In this document: in pieces, positions 26,919-35,604 of the stretch
How the letters are laid out: each line of letters begins with the position of its first letter
How positions within the stretch are numbered: the stretch's first letter is position 1
Assembly (NCBI GenBank): GCA_017694795.1
Contig: JADIMM010000106.1
Coordinates: forward strand, 1 to 37,761
Reading direction: 5' to 3'
DNA from: Candidatus Gallitreponema excrementavium
GTDB taxonomy: Bacteria > Spirochaetota > Spirochaetia > Treponematales > Treponemataceae
DNA length: 37,761 nucleotides
Notes under the pieces: model-generated
What the model was told of the DNA's origin: nothing
The model's database searches: none
What the model saw: the letters and a program-made list of their open reading frames with translations, nothing else
Position numbers and translations under genes: made by a program

Positions 26919-27713
26919 CTACCTGTCCATAAAAGAAAGCCGGTCCAAAACCTTTATACCCATTTCTTCTGCAAACTGCCTTGCCATAACCGCTTGGGAA
27001 ATAACCACCTTGGGACTATGGGCATCGGAATTGCAGACAACAAGGGCATTTCTAGCCTTGGCTTCTTTCCAAAACTCCCTTACAGGATACATATAACGGA
27101 GCCCGGAAGAAGTTTCCTTCATCGGGCGGGCAATCCCGTTACCGTTGATTTCCAAGGGAAGCCCCGCTTTAACGGCAGCCTCAATAACCGGAATAAGACA
27201 GTCCTTTGCATTCGTATCCCAGGAATCATGGGACATCATCATTATGTCGGGATGGGCTAAAAAATCAAAGCATCCGCTCTCAATAGCTTCTATGACCTGC
27301 CCGGAGTAATCGGTAAAATCTTTCCGGTCAACCATTTGGTCAAAAAACAGGAATTCACCGTTTTTTTCATACCAATGGGTTGCCAAAACAAGATAATCGG
27401 CCCCCATCTCTTTTCGTAAATAATCATTATACCAGGAAGAATAATCCTTTCTCCATTCACACTCAAAACCTAGAAAAATGTCAAAGGGATATTTTCCTTT
27501 TATTTCATTAACCAGGGAGCAATATTCCGGCATCTCGTTAAAAAACATCCTGTAAGTACATTCCACATCATCAGGAAAACACACATGATCAGAAAACCCC
27601 AAGGCTCTGCACCTTCCGTCTTTCAGAGCAGCCTCTGCATAATCAGCAGGAAGCCCTCCAGCGTGTTTGCAAAAAGATGTATGGGTATGAAAATTCGTGA
27701 TTTGTTCCGGCAT
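26919..27713 (-). CDS. PHP-domain phosphatase, histidinol-phosphatase-like
   Basis: Metal-dependent phosphoesterase of 264 residues in the PHP superfamily. Metal-binding motifs are visible: HTHTSFCKHAGG from His9 and His11, FSDHVC near residue 42, GFECEW, ATHWYE, a central AHPDIMM, and NSDAHSP near the C-terminus. The layout resembles HisJ-type histidinol-phosphatases (EC 3.1.3.15), but no other histidine biosynthesis gene is present, so the substrate is open. GAGG lies eight bases upstream of the ATG. It begins 18 bases after luxS on the same strand and is probably co-transcribed with it. Confidence 0.85.
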   Translation of the reverse strand: MPEQITNFHTHTSFCKHAGGLPADYAEAALKDGRCRALGFSDHVCFPDDVECTYRMFFNEMPEYCSLVNEIKGKYPFDIFLGFECEWRKDYSSWYNDYLRKEMGADYLVLATHWYEKNGEFLFFDQMVDRKDFTDYSGQVIEAIESGCFDFLAHPDIMMMSHDSWDTNAKDCLIPVIEAAVKAGLPLEINGNGIARPMKETSSGLRYMYPVREFWKEAKARNALVVCNSDAHSPKVVISQAVMARQFAEEMGIKVLDRLSFMDR

Positions 27714-27731
27714 TAAAATATCCTCTTTTTA

Positions 27732-28190
27732 TCAAAAAATTTCCGTCAAATCTTTGTTTGAGGCAAGAATTTTTTCTGCCCATTTTTTTGCACCCTCCAA
27801 TGAGTGCAGACGGTAATTCCCGCACTGAATTTCGTTTTGTGCAGGTATTTCCTCAGCATCCAGAACTTCCCTTAATGCGTAAACCAGGGCTTCCCCGATT
27901 TCTTTTGGAGAAGGTTCCCCCCATACTGTAAGATAAAATCCTGTCCTGCATCCCATAGGGGAAACATCGATTATCTCAGGGATTTTTTTCCTCATTGCCC
28001 CGGCCATTATATGCTCCAAAGTATGCAGGGCTGGAGACTCAACTTCTTCCTTATTAGGCTGGGCGAACCGTAAATCGAATTTTGAAACCTTGTCCCCGTT
28101 TTTTCCTGTTTCAACAGAACATTTTCTGACAAAAGGAGCCTTTACCTTTCTATGGTCAAGAGTAAAACTTTCCACAATTTCTCCGCTCAT
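27732..28190 (-). CDS. luxS: S-ribosylhomocysteine lyase LuxS
   Basis: Enzyme of 152 residues (EC 4.4.1.21) splitting S-ribosylhomocysteine into homocysteine and the precursor of autoinducer-2. The metal site is complete: HTLEH with His56 and His60, and Cys123 in CGNYRLHSLEGA. Catalytic Cys81 is in MGCRTGFY, with Glu59 as general base. Length matches the family. GGGGG lies nine bases upstream of the ATG, and TATAAT at 28219-28214 is a likely -10. It works directly after MtnN, encoded 3.6 kb away. No LuxP, LuxQ or Lsr-like receptor gene is in the window, so a metabolic role is the safe reading. Confidence 0.96.
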   Translation of the reverse strand: MSGEIVESFTLDHRKVKAPFVRKCSVETGKNGDKVSKFDLRFAQPNKEEVESPALHTLEHIMAGAMRKKIPEIIDVSPMGCRTGFYLTVWGEPSPKEIGEALVYALREVLDAEEIPAQNEIQCGNYRLHSLEGAKKWAEKILASNKDLTEIF

Positions 28191-28282
28191 TCAATTACCC
28201 CCAAAGCAAAGTTATTATATTTTAACCGGCAGAAAAAGATTCTCCCTTAATAAAATCCATAATACAAAAACAAAGAAAAAAA

Positions 28283-29017
28283 TCACCAGTTCTGTCCGGC
28301 ACTTTTCCATTCCAAAGTTACCGTATTTTTGCATCCCTGACCTTCCGGTTTTTTTAAGGATTCTATTTTAAAACTACCCTTAAGCTGTCCGGAAAGGGTC
28401 CTTGCCAGCATCAAGCCCATGTTCGGTACAGATGTTTTGTCCGGAACAGACGATTCCTCAAAATACCCGCCGGGGTTTGAAACCGAAATCCTGCATTCCG
28501 TCCCGGAATTTCCCTCAAGAGAGATTACCACTCCGGTATCCTCAAAAGCAGGACTTTCATCAAAACACCGGTAGAATTTAAAGGCGTTATCTATAACTTC
28601 ATTCATAAAAAGTCCCGTTACTGCCGATTCTTCGTCTTTAAGGAATAAACAGCCTTTTACCTGGTAAGGTATGCCGGGATATCTTCCGGAAAGGGATTTG
28701 CACAGTTCCCGGGCAAAAAAACTTCCGTCAAAAAAACCCGGTTTTGAGCTTTTCTGCATGGCCTGGTGAATCAAAGCCATTACAGCAACCCGGGAAGCAG
28801 CCTTTGAAAGATTTTTTTCCACGGAACCGTCACCGGAGGAATCCGAGGCCAATGACCCCTGGATATTCAGAATACTTACCAAAAGCTGTAAATCATTTTT
28901 TATCCTGTGGTGCAGCCTTGAATTTTTATAAGATTGCAGGGACTTTAACCTTAAAATCAAAATCCAGGACAGAATAAGAAAAACAGCTGAAATTCCTGTT
29001 ACAATTCCTAAAATCAT
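28283..29017 (-). CDS. HisKA_2-like membrane histidine kinase, degenerate ATP motif
   Basis: About 244 residues. One N-terminal membrane segment (roughly 3-23) is followed directly by a dimerisation/phosphoacceptor helix with HHRIKNDLQLLVSILNIQ, where His37 is the expected phosphorylation site. The GHKL ATPase domain has an N box (NEVIDNAFKF, Asn139 and Asn144) and a final Gly box (NMGLMLARTLSGQLKG), but the usual DNG of the G1 box reads NPG (Asn181), so ATP binding may be impaired. There is no periplasmic sensor domain and no response regulator nearby. Start ATG 29017 has GGAAGG four bases upstream; a GTG at 29044 lies at the predicted transcription start and is less likely. Family call is good, activity uncertain. 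Confidence 0.75.
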   Translation of the reverse strand: MILGIVTGISAVFLILSWILILRLKSLQSYKNSRLHHRIKNDLQLLVSILNIQGSLASDSSGDGSVEKNLSKAASRVAVMALIHQAMQKSSKPGFFDGSFFARELCKSLSGRYPGIPYQVKGCLFLKDEESAVTGLFMNEVIDNAFKFYRCFDESPAFEDTGVVISLEGNSGTECRISVSNPGGYFEESSVPDKTSVPNMGLMLARTLSGQLKGSFKIESLKKPEGQGCKNTVTLEWKSAGQNW

Positions 29018-29052
29018 AAAACCTTCCGGAAAATAAGATTCCACCTACTAGA

Positions 29053-29081
29053 ATAATAAAAACATAAAATATAAAAGTAAA
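29053..29081 (-). promoter_or_regulatory. Promoter of the HisKA_2-like kinase gene
   Basis: On the minus strand TTTACT (29081-29076), a 17-base spacer and TATTAT (29058-29053). The transcript would begin near 29046, giving a roughly 28-base leader to ATG 29017, which supports that start over the GTG at 29044. Confidence 0.55.
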
Positions 29082-29115
29082 GACCAAAGCATGGGAAACC
29101 AAAAACAATGAATTT

Positions 29116-29144
29116 TATAAAAAAAGCGGGCATAAACCCGCTTT
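29116..29144 (-). terminator. Terminator of the outer-membrane-protein gene
   Basis: On the minus strand AAAGCGGG / CCCGCTTT (29144-29137, 29130-29123) with a six-base loop runs into TTTTTTTAT. It lies 69 bases past the stop of the 29213-30418 gene. Confidence 0.9.
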
Positions 29145-29212
29145 CCAGTATTGCCCCATTGCTAACAGGCATTATTAAAAATTCCTGTACAGCCCGGAAA
29201 ACCGGCGGTAAA

Positions 29213-30418
29213 TCAGTACTTATATGTAAAGGCAAAATTCCAGTTACTGATTGAATTACTACTCTCCAAACCACCGTCCACCACTATAGCCGTATCCATC
29301 TCAAGATTTGGGGTCAGTTTAAAGTTGAGTCCCCCGGAAAAAGTAATATTAACTGATTCAAGTTCCTCTGTTACATTTCCCCCCGAATCATTCCTGGTCC
29401 ATTGTAAGACAAAACAGTTAAGCCCGAGTGTCCCCATAAGCTTATCCACCACAGGAGAAAACTGAAGGGCAATACAGCCATAGGGTTGCAGGCTTATAGA
29501 ACTGTTATCTTTTAGCACTTCAACATCCGACCCCGTATTTGAAACCCCGTAAGAAAATTCCAATCCTGCCTGGGAAGCCAGGGTTAAATTTCCAATGATG
29601 GGGCGTATATCCCTCACAGCAAAATGAAACTGGTCGGAAATATTTTTTGGCTTTGTCACCCATTCCAGATTAATTTCAGTGTCACCGTTTTTACCGGAAG
29701 CCTTATATTTCCCAGGAACAGAAACCTGGAAAATGTTATCAAGTATAAGGGTTGTCACTGCATTCTCTGAAGTCCATAAATCCCATTCTGCTCCCCCGGC
29801 AAACAAAATCAGATTACTAAAATCTGACACAATGCTTGCAAAATCACTGCCGAACTTTTCGGATAGTTTTATAAAAGAAACCGAATCTGCCAAAGTTACC
29901 CAAGGTCTGAAAGCTGCACCGCAAAGAAAAGAACTATTCCCCCAAGTCAGACCCAAAAAAAGAGTGTTTACAGTTGTTTCCTTAGATTCCGTGTTGTCCG
30001 CGGAAACTAAAGTTTTGTCCACATCAATGTCTTCTGCAAAAGTAAACCTGAGGGCATTTTTGTTCTGGTCATTAAATCCAAACAAAACATTTAACTCGTT
30101 TTCCGAAGTCAACCGGTTTTGCCTGTCTTTCCCTTCATTTACAGCAACTTTGTCAAGGTTAACAATATTTCCTTCAAACCTTGTCCCTATAAAATACTTT
30201 CCTGCAAACTGGGCATAATCAAGTCCGAAATTACCGGAACCAAACCCTGCGGAAAACAGCCTTTTTCCAAACTGGACTTCGCTGTAACGGTTTACATCAA
30301 GGAAAGAATCCTTATCTGTCCTGAAAAGATCATAAGAAACTCTGTTTGTAGGACTCTGGCTGTAAGCAAGCCCTGCAAAAAAACATAAACTTAAAACCCA
30401 TAAAAATTGCTTTTTCAT
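29213..30418 (-). CDS. Predicted outer-membrane beta-barrel protein
   Basis: Exported protein of 401 residues with a classical signal peptide (KK, hydrophobic core, probable cleavage after AYS at residue 20). The rest alternates polar and aromatic or aliphatic residues, with repeated patterns such as FSAGFGSGNFGLDYAQFAG and SVNITFSGGLNFKLTPNL, ending in NWNFAFTYKY. A C-terminal aromatic residue after an amphipathic strand is typical of barrels inserted by the BAM complex. I do not recognise a specific family and cannot name a substrate. GGGAG lies six bases before the ATG. It is monocistronic, with its own terminator. Confidence 0.8.
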   Translation of the reverse strand: MKKQFLWVLSLCFFAGLAYSQSPTNRVSYDLFRTDKDSFLDVNRYSEVQFGKRLFSAGFGSGNFGLDYAQFAGKYFIGTRFEGNIVNLDKVAVNEGKDRQNRLTSENELNVLFGFNDQNKNALRFTFAEDIDVDKTLVSADNTESKETTVNTLFLGLTWGNSSFLCGAAFRPWVTLADSVSFIKLSEKFGSDFASIVSDFSNLILFAGGAEWDLWTSENAVTTLILDNIFQVSVPGKYKASGKNGDTEINLEWVTKPKNISDQFHFAVRDIRPIIGNLTLASQAGLEFSYGVSNTGSDVEVLKDNSSISLQPYGCIALQFSPVVDKLMGTLGLNCFVLQWTRNDSGGNVTEELESVNITFSGGLNFKLTPNLEMDTAIVVDGGLESSNSISNWNFAFTYKY

Positions 30419-30842
30419 AAAATCTCCCTAAATCTCCTTTTCACACAAAACAGGAATACTCAAAAATACAGATTATTACCTTAAAAAAAAAGAAAAATTT
30501 TCTGCGACCGGCTGAATTCCGGCTGGTTCAATGGTATCCGTTTTTTACCGGAGATATTTTATACTACAATACGGGGAAATTAAATTTCAAGGCTTTTGTA
30601 GTTTTTTTTTCAATTTTATTCACTTTAACAAGCGTAACAAAAAGAATCTGTCTTAACCTGGAGGTTCCCGCATTGTTTTTCACCAAAAAGGATAAACTGT
30701 TCCGGCACGGTAAACTTTGCCATGTTGATACAAAGGAAATTTCCCCAAGCAACAAAAACACCTCCGGCACAATAAAACCCGGGAAAAACAGCAGATTTTA
30801 AGCAGCAGACAACCACCAGGTTTGCAGTAATACACCCTGCCT
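30419..30842. other. Intergenic stretch between the barrel protein and the groEL terminator
   Basis: No convincing gene, RNA or promoter motif stands out, apart from one 32-codon minus-strand frame at 30625-30723 discussed as a weak candidate. The stretch is A+T-rich with a T9 run near 30602. Confidence 0.5.
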
Positions 30843-30883
30843 TAAAAATAAAAAAGCTGCCTCAAAAATCAAGGGGCAGCTTT
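30843..30883 (-). terminator. Terminator of groEL
   Basis: On the minus strand AAAGCTGCC / GGCAGCTTT (30883-30875, 30861-30853) is followed by TTTTATTTTT. It begins about 50 bases past the groEL stop. Confidence 0.92.
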
Positions 30884-30931
30884 GCAAATCCATTACAGAT
30901 TTATGAAAGGTATGAAAGTTTCAATCCGGAA

Positions 30932-32951
<2,020 letters not shown>

Positions 32952-32964
32952 TATAATCAAGCCC

Positions 32965-33693
32965 ATGAAATACGGCAAAATCCTACAGGGAACCTTTATA
33001 AACCGCCCAAACCGCTTTATCGCAGAAGTGGAAATAAACGGAAAAACCGAGAAAATCCATGTAAAAAATACAGGGAGATGCAGGGAACTCCTTATAAAAG
33101 GGGCTTCAGTCTACCTGGAACAAAGCAAAAACCCCAAAAGAAAAACCCTATTCGACCTTATCGCCGTGGAAAAAACACAAAAAGAAAATTCCATTAAAAA
33201 AAACTATAAACCCGGTACGGTTTTTCCCCTTTTGATAAACATGGATTCCCAGGCCCCAAACAAAATCGCAGGAGAATGGATTAAAGAAAGCGGATACTTT
33301 AACAGGATAAAATATCTTAAACCCGAGTATTCCATCGGAAAATCCCGGTTTGACTTTTACCTTGAATACCTGGACAAAAAAGACCGGGAACACAAGATGA
33401 TTATCGAGGTAAAAGGAGTCACCCTTGAAAAAAACGGAATTGCCATGTTCCCCGACGCCCCTACAGAAAGAAGCTTAAAACACATAAAAGAGCTTACCCG
33501 GCTCTGCAAAACTTATGAAACCGCAGTAATCTTTGTAATCCAGATGAAAGGCCCAAAAATCTTTATGCCAAACTACGAAACCCACAGGGAATTTGCCCTG
33601 AGCCTAAAAGAAGCCTTTGAACAAGGCGTAAAACTCATAGCCTTTGATACAAAAGTTACCCCGGACAAAGTTTTATTTGACACCCCGGTATAA
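32965..33693 (+). CDS. sfsA: SfsA family protein (sugar fermentation stimulation homologue)
   Basis: Protein of 242 residues, near the usual 230-240 of SfsA. Family landmarks: RPNRFIAEVEINGKTEKIHVKNTGRCRELL near the N-terminus, IGKSRFDFYLEY, IIEVKGVTLEKNGIAMFPDAPTERSLKHIKEL centrally, and VIQMKGPKIFMPNYETHREF (each crosses 15-30 residues). The DFYLE / EVKG pattern resembles a PD-(D/E)XK nuclease core. SfsA was named for an effect on E. coli maltose metabolism and has been reported to bind DNA; its true role is unclear. No terminator was seen before the repeat mosaic that begins about 40 bases downstream. Confidence 0.94.
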   Translation: MKYGKILQGTFINRPNRFIAEVEINGKTEKIHVKNTGRCRELLIKGASVYLEQSKNPKRKTLFDLIAVEKTQKENSIKKNYKPGTVFPLLINMDSQAPNKIAGEWIKESGYFNRIKYLKPEYSIGKSRFDFYLEYLDKKDREHKMIIEVKGVTLEKNGIAMFPDAPTERSLKHIKELTRLCKTYETAVIFVIQMKGPKIFMPNYETHREFALSLKEAFEQGVKLIAFDTKVTPDKVLFDTPV

Positions 33694-33777
33694 ATCCACC
33701 TGGAAGAAATAAAATGAAAATTTCCTCCCGGATTACCGGTTGCAAATAATAAAAGCAAGGCAAGGGATCCAGGGGTA

Positions 33778-33826
33778 CTTTGGCACCTAAATAACTTTGC
33801 CTTACCAAACGCCCCAAGCCAAAGCC
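33778..33826. repeat. R1 element, copy 1 (49 bp)
   Basis: R1 elements are about 51 bp, bounded by inverted repeats GGCTTTGGC and GCCAAAGCC. In this copy the left end reads TACTTTGGC. The interior is the CACCTAAATAACTTTG subtype shared with the copy at 34837. Confidence 0.85.
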
Positions 33827-33828
33827 TA

Positions 33829-33852
33829 CGAATTCAGCTTACGCTGAATTCG
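33829..33852. repeat. Palindrome P1 (GAATTCAGC type)
   Basis: Ten-base arms CGAATTCAGC / GCTGAATTCG around a TTAC loop, three bases after an R1 element. Confidence 0.9.
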
Positions 33853-33879
33853 CTAATCAGAACGCCGAGTTCCATTGGC

Positions 33880-33930
33880 GGCTTTGGCATCTAAAAAGCC
33901 ATACCTTACCAAACGCCGTGAGCCAAAGCC
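33880..33930. repeat. R1 element, copy 2 (51 bp)
   Basis: Perfect 9-bp terminal inverted repeats GGCTTTGGC / GCCAAAGCC. Differs from the copy at 35293 by only two bases, one C to T and one C to A, in the interior. Confidence 0.9.
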
Positions 33931-34092
33931 TACGAACAGCGTGCCGAGTTCCAAAGTGAGAACCGGCGTACAGTCGCAAAAAGCGCAGCTTTTTGCAGTT
34001 TTGTGCCTTTGCAAAGAAAAACGCAGTGCCTTTGGCAAACAAAGGTTGCAAAGGCAGCCAAAACGGTCAAAACAAAAAACCTGGGTACAGTC

Positions 34093-34119
34093 CCAGAATT
34101 CGGCAAAGCCGAATTCTGG
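34093..34119. repeat. Palindrome P2 (GAATTCGGC type)
   Basis: Twelve-base arms CCAGAATTCGGC / GCCGAATTCTGG around AAA; identical to the palindrome at 35940-35966. Confidence 0.92.
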
Positions 34120-34161
34120 AGCTTTTGCATAGGGCTGTTGGTAAAACAGGAGTTACCAGAC

Positions 34162-34225
34162 GCAAAAGCAGTCATGTCGACCGAGCGATAGCGAGTGGAG
34201 ACATCTTAAGGCTGTGGCAAAAGTA
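34162..34225. repeat. R6 element, copy 1
   Basis: About 64 bases beginning GCAAAAGCAGTCATGTCG. ATGTC / GACAT arms enclose a CC...GG helix with A-G and G-A mismatches. The second copy at 35124 keeps the ends while the loop region changes. Confidence 0.8.
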
Positions 34226-34324
34226 AGATAAATTTTTCATATGGTTATAAATAGTCGAAATAAGATAAACCTTGCAAAACAGGCTTAAAGCCTTTCAGCA
34301 ATACAAATAAACAAAACTTCTTCA

Positions 34325-34356
34325 TTGACAAAAAAAAAAAATGTCATCTTAAAGTA
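34325..34356 (+). promoter_or_regulatory. Promoter with A12 tract upstream of the repeat-flanked lipoprotein
   Basis: A consensus -35 TTGACA (34325-34330) runs directly into an A12 tract (34330-34341), then TGTCATCTTAAAGTATT. The best -10 candidates, TTAAAG or TAAAGT, sit 18-19 bases away. TGACA and TGTCA flank the A tract as an inverted repeat. Changes in A-tract length would alter promoter spacing. Confidence 0.5.
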
Positions 34357-34382
34357 TTCTTTTTAAACGGAGGTTAAATTAA

Positions 34383-34811
34383 ATGAAAAGAATATCTTTA
34401 TGTTTTTGTATTATGGCAGTTTTTTTTGCCGCCATCGGATTTTCAGGCTGTAAGCAGGCAACGGAAAACAGCAATTCCGGCTCCAGTGTGGACACAAGCC
34501 TGTGGCCAAGGGTTTATGAACCTCGTCGTATTGTAGGTGGTTGGAGAGGAACCTTAACAGAAACTCATTACTACACAGGAGAAAAAGTAGAATACGATGC
34601 TGTTTTAGAGGTATATGATTACGGTAGTGATTCAGATGTAACACTTACAGGGAATGGATTTATATTTAGCACGGGGAGTCTTTACGATTTTTCTAATGCG
34701 TTAAACGACGGTCTAATAATAAGACTCAGCCCAGATGGTAACAGCATCTATTATGGCGAAATCGGAAGCGGTGGCTCAATGGAGGGGATCTTAAGAAAAG
34801 TCAGCTACTAA
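34383..34811 (+). CDS. Small lipoprotein of unknown function within the repeat mosaic
   Basis: Protein of 142 residues with a lipoprotein signal and lipobox GFSGC (Cys23). The mature part starts with a Ser/Asn-rich spacer, then a compact region rich in Gly, Tyr and Thr (GGWRGTLTETHYYTGEKVEYDAVLEVYDY, about residues 52-80, and IYYGEIGSGGSMEGILRKVSY at the end), suggesting a small beta-sheet domain of lipocalin or calycin style; this is a guess from the pattern. GGAGG lies nine bases before the ATG. It is the only gene inside 2.4 kb of repeats, with an R6-ended block on its left and R1 elements beginning 26 bases after its stop. No family recognised. Confidence 0.85.
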   Translation: MKRISLCFCIMAVFFAAIGFSGCKQATENSNSGSSVDTSLWPRVYEPRRIVGGWRGTLTETHYYTGEKVEYDAVLEVYDYGSDSDVTLTGNGFIFSTGSLYDFSNALNDGLIIRLSPDGNSIYYGEIGSGGSMEGILRKVSY

Positions 34812-34836
34812 TTTATAAACCCAAGCCTACGAATCC

Positions 34837-34887
34837 GGCTTTGGCACCCAAATAACTTTGCCTTTCCAAAAGCCCCAAGCCAAAGCC
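34837..34887. repeat. R1 element, copy 3 (51 bp)
   Basis: Perfect GGCTTTGGC / GCCAAAGCC ends; interior of the CACCCAAATAACTTTG subtype, as in copy 1. Confidence 0.9.
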
Positions 34888-34896
34888 TACGAATCC

Positions 34897-34947
34897 CGCT
34901 TTGGCATCTAAAAAGCCATACCTTATCAAAAGCCGTGAGCCAAAGCC
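34897..34947. repeat. R1 element, copy 4 (51 bp)
   Basis: Ends CGCTTTGGC / GCCAAAGCC; interior of the CATCTAAAAAGCCATACC subtype, as in copies 2 and 5. Confidence 0.88.
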
Positions 34948-34973
34948 CCGAATTCAGCGGAGCTGAATTCGGG
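34947..34973. repeat. Palindrome P3 (GAATTCAGC type)
   Basis: Twelve-base arms CCCGAATTCAGC / GCTGAATTCGGG around GGA, directly abutting an R1 element. Confidence 0.92.
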
Positions 34974-34982
34974 AAAAAAAAA

Positions 34983-35027
34983 TGCCGGTTTCAAAGGCGG
35001 AAAAACATTCCAAGGCGGAAACCGGCA
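34983..35027. repeat. R3 hairpin element, copy 1
   Basis: Ten-base arms TGCCGGTTTC / GAAACCGGCA enclose AAAGGCGG and AAGGCG motifs. A second copy lies at 35440-35485, and a right-half remnant precedes the palindrome at 35940. Confidence 0.87.
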
Positions 35028-35035
35028 AACAATCC

Positions 35036-35062
35036 CAAGAATTCGGCTTCGCCGAATTCTTG
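35036..35062. repeat. Palindrome P4 (GAATTCGGC type)
   Basis: Twelve-base arms CAAGAATTCGGC / GCCGAATTCTTG around TTC. Confidence 0.92.
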
Positions 35063-35123
35063 AGCTTTTGTGCCTTTGCAGAGAGAAACGCTGTTTTTTT
35101 TGGCAAAACCCGGTCGCAAAGGC

Positions 35124-35188
35124 GGCAAAAGCAGTCATGTCGTCCGAACGAAGTGAGTGGAGACATCTTGAGGCGGTGGCAAAAGTAC
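35124..35188. repeat. R6 element, copy 2
   Basis: Same ends as the element at 34162; the middle reads CGTCCGAACGAAGTGAG against CGACCGAGCGATAGCGAG. The outer ATGTC / GACAT arms are kept. Confidence 0.8.
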
Positions 35189-35251
35189 TACAGATGAGAA
35201 CAAAACATTATCGTAATTGTGAATAAAGACAATCCTACTTTACAAAACCCT

Positions 35252-35292
35252 GCAAGATTCCTCCATGCGCCTTCGGCTTAGTCGGAATGACC
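35252..35292. repeat. R7 element, copy 1
   Basis: GCAAGATTCCTCCATGCG and GGCTTAGTCGGAATGAC, with GATTCC / GGAAT-like ends and a CTTCGGCTTAG centre. A second, diverged copy lies at 36084-36126. It resembles dispersed intergenic hairpins with ATTCC...GGAATGAC ends seen in many bacteria. Confidence 0.75.
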
Positions 35293-35343
35293 GGCTTTGG
35301 CATCTAAAAAGCCATACCTTATCAAAAGCCGTGAGCCAAAGCC
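35293..35343. repeat. R1 element, copy 5 (51 bp)
   Basis: Perfect 9-bp terminal inverted repeats; two differences from copy 2. Confidence 0.9.
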
Positions 35344-35352
35344 TACGAATCA

Positions 35353-35403
35353 GGCTTTGGCACCTAAAAAGCCCCGGCTTACCAAAGGCCGTAAGCCAAA
35401 GCC
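35353..35403. repeat. R1 element, copy 6 (51 bp)
   Basis: Perfect 9-bp ends; the interior CACCTAAAAAGCCCCGG mixes the two subtypes. Confidence 0.9.
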
Positions 35404-35431
35404 CCCGAATTCAGCTTGCGCTGAATTCGGG
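35404..35431. repeat. Palindrome P5 (GAATTCAGC type)
   Basis: Arms CCCGAATTCAGC / GCTGAATTCGGG around TTGC, next to an R1 element as in unit II. Confidence 0.92.
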
Positions 35432-35439
35432 ACACAAAT

Positions 35440-35485
35440 TGCCGGTTTCAAAGGCGGAAAAACATTCCAAGGCGAAAACCGGCAA
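35440..35485. repeat. R3 hairpin element, copy 2
   Basis: TGCCGGTTTC pairs with GAAAACCGGCA, with one extra A in the right arm. The interior is nearly identical to copy 1. Confidence 0.85.
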
Positions 35486-35492
35486 ACAATCC

Positions 35493-35520
35493 CAAGAATT
35501 CGGCTTTCGCCGAATTCTTG
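35493..35520. repeat. Palindrome P6 (GAATTCGGC type)
   Basis: Arms CAAGAATTCGGC / GCCGAATTCTTG around TTTC; loop differs from P4, arms identical. Confidence 0.92.
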
Positions 35521-35604
35521 AGCTTTGTGCCTTTGCAAAGAAAAGCGCAGTATCTTAGGCAAAACCTGATTGCAAAGGCAGCCAAAACGTTGGTCGGGAT
35601 GACC

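Larger units (their letters stand above)
33732..34225. repeat. Repeat mosaic, unit I
   Basis: First block of the intergenic repeat mosaic. In order: a TACCGGTTGCAAATAAT element (near 33735), a 49-bp R1 element (33778-33826), palindrome P1 (33829-33852), a second R1 (33880-33930), a GCAAAAAGC / GCTTTTTGC hairpin (33976-33996), an R5 element (33999-34064), palindrome P2 (34093-34119) and an R6 element (34162-34225). No credible gene; open frames through the repeats lack ribosome sites. Confidence 0.85.
34824..35188. repeat. Repeat mosaic, unit II
   Basis: Second block, with the fullest order: R1 (34837-34887), R1 (34897-34947), palindrome P3 (34947-34973), R3 hairpin (34983-35027), palindrome P4 (35036-35062), R5 (35062-35130) and R6 (35124-35188). 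The order matches unit I except that unit I lacks R3 and has P1 between its two R1 copies. Confidence 0.87.

Noticed and set aside
34093..35520. The hairpins as ordinary rho-independent terminators
   Set aside because: None of the palindromes is followed by a T tract on either strand, and most are far from any gene end.
33875..35558. Open reading frames of 60-97 codons through the R1 and R5 repeats, such as those starting TTG GCA TCT
   Set aside because: They start at TTG in the repeat itself, lack ribosome-binding sites, encode Lys/Pro-rich low-complexity sequence, and frames are open on several strands at once. The 51-bp length being a multiple of three is probably chance.
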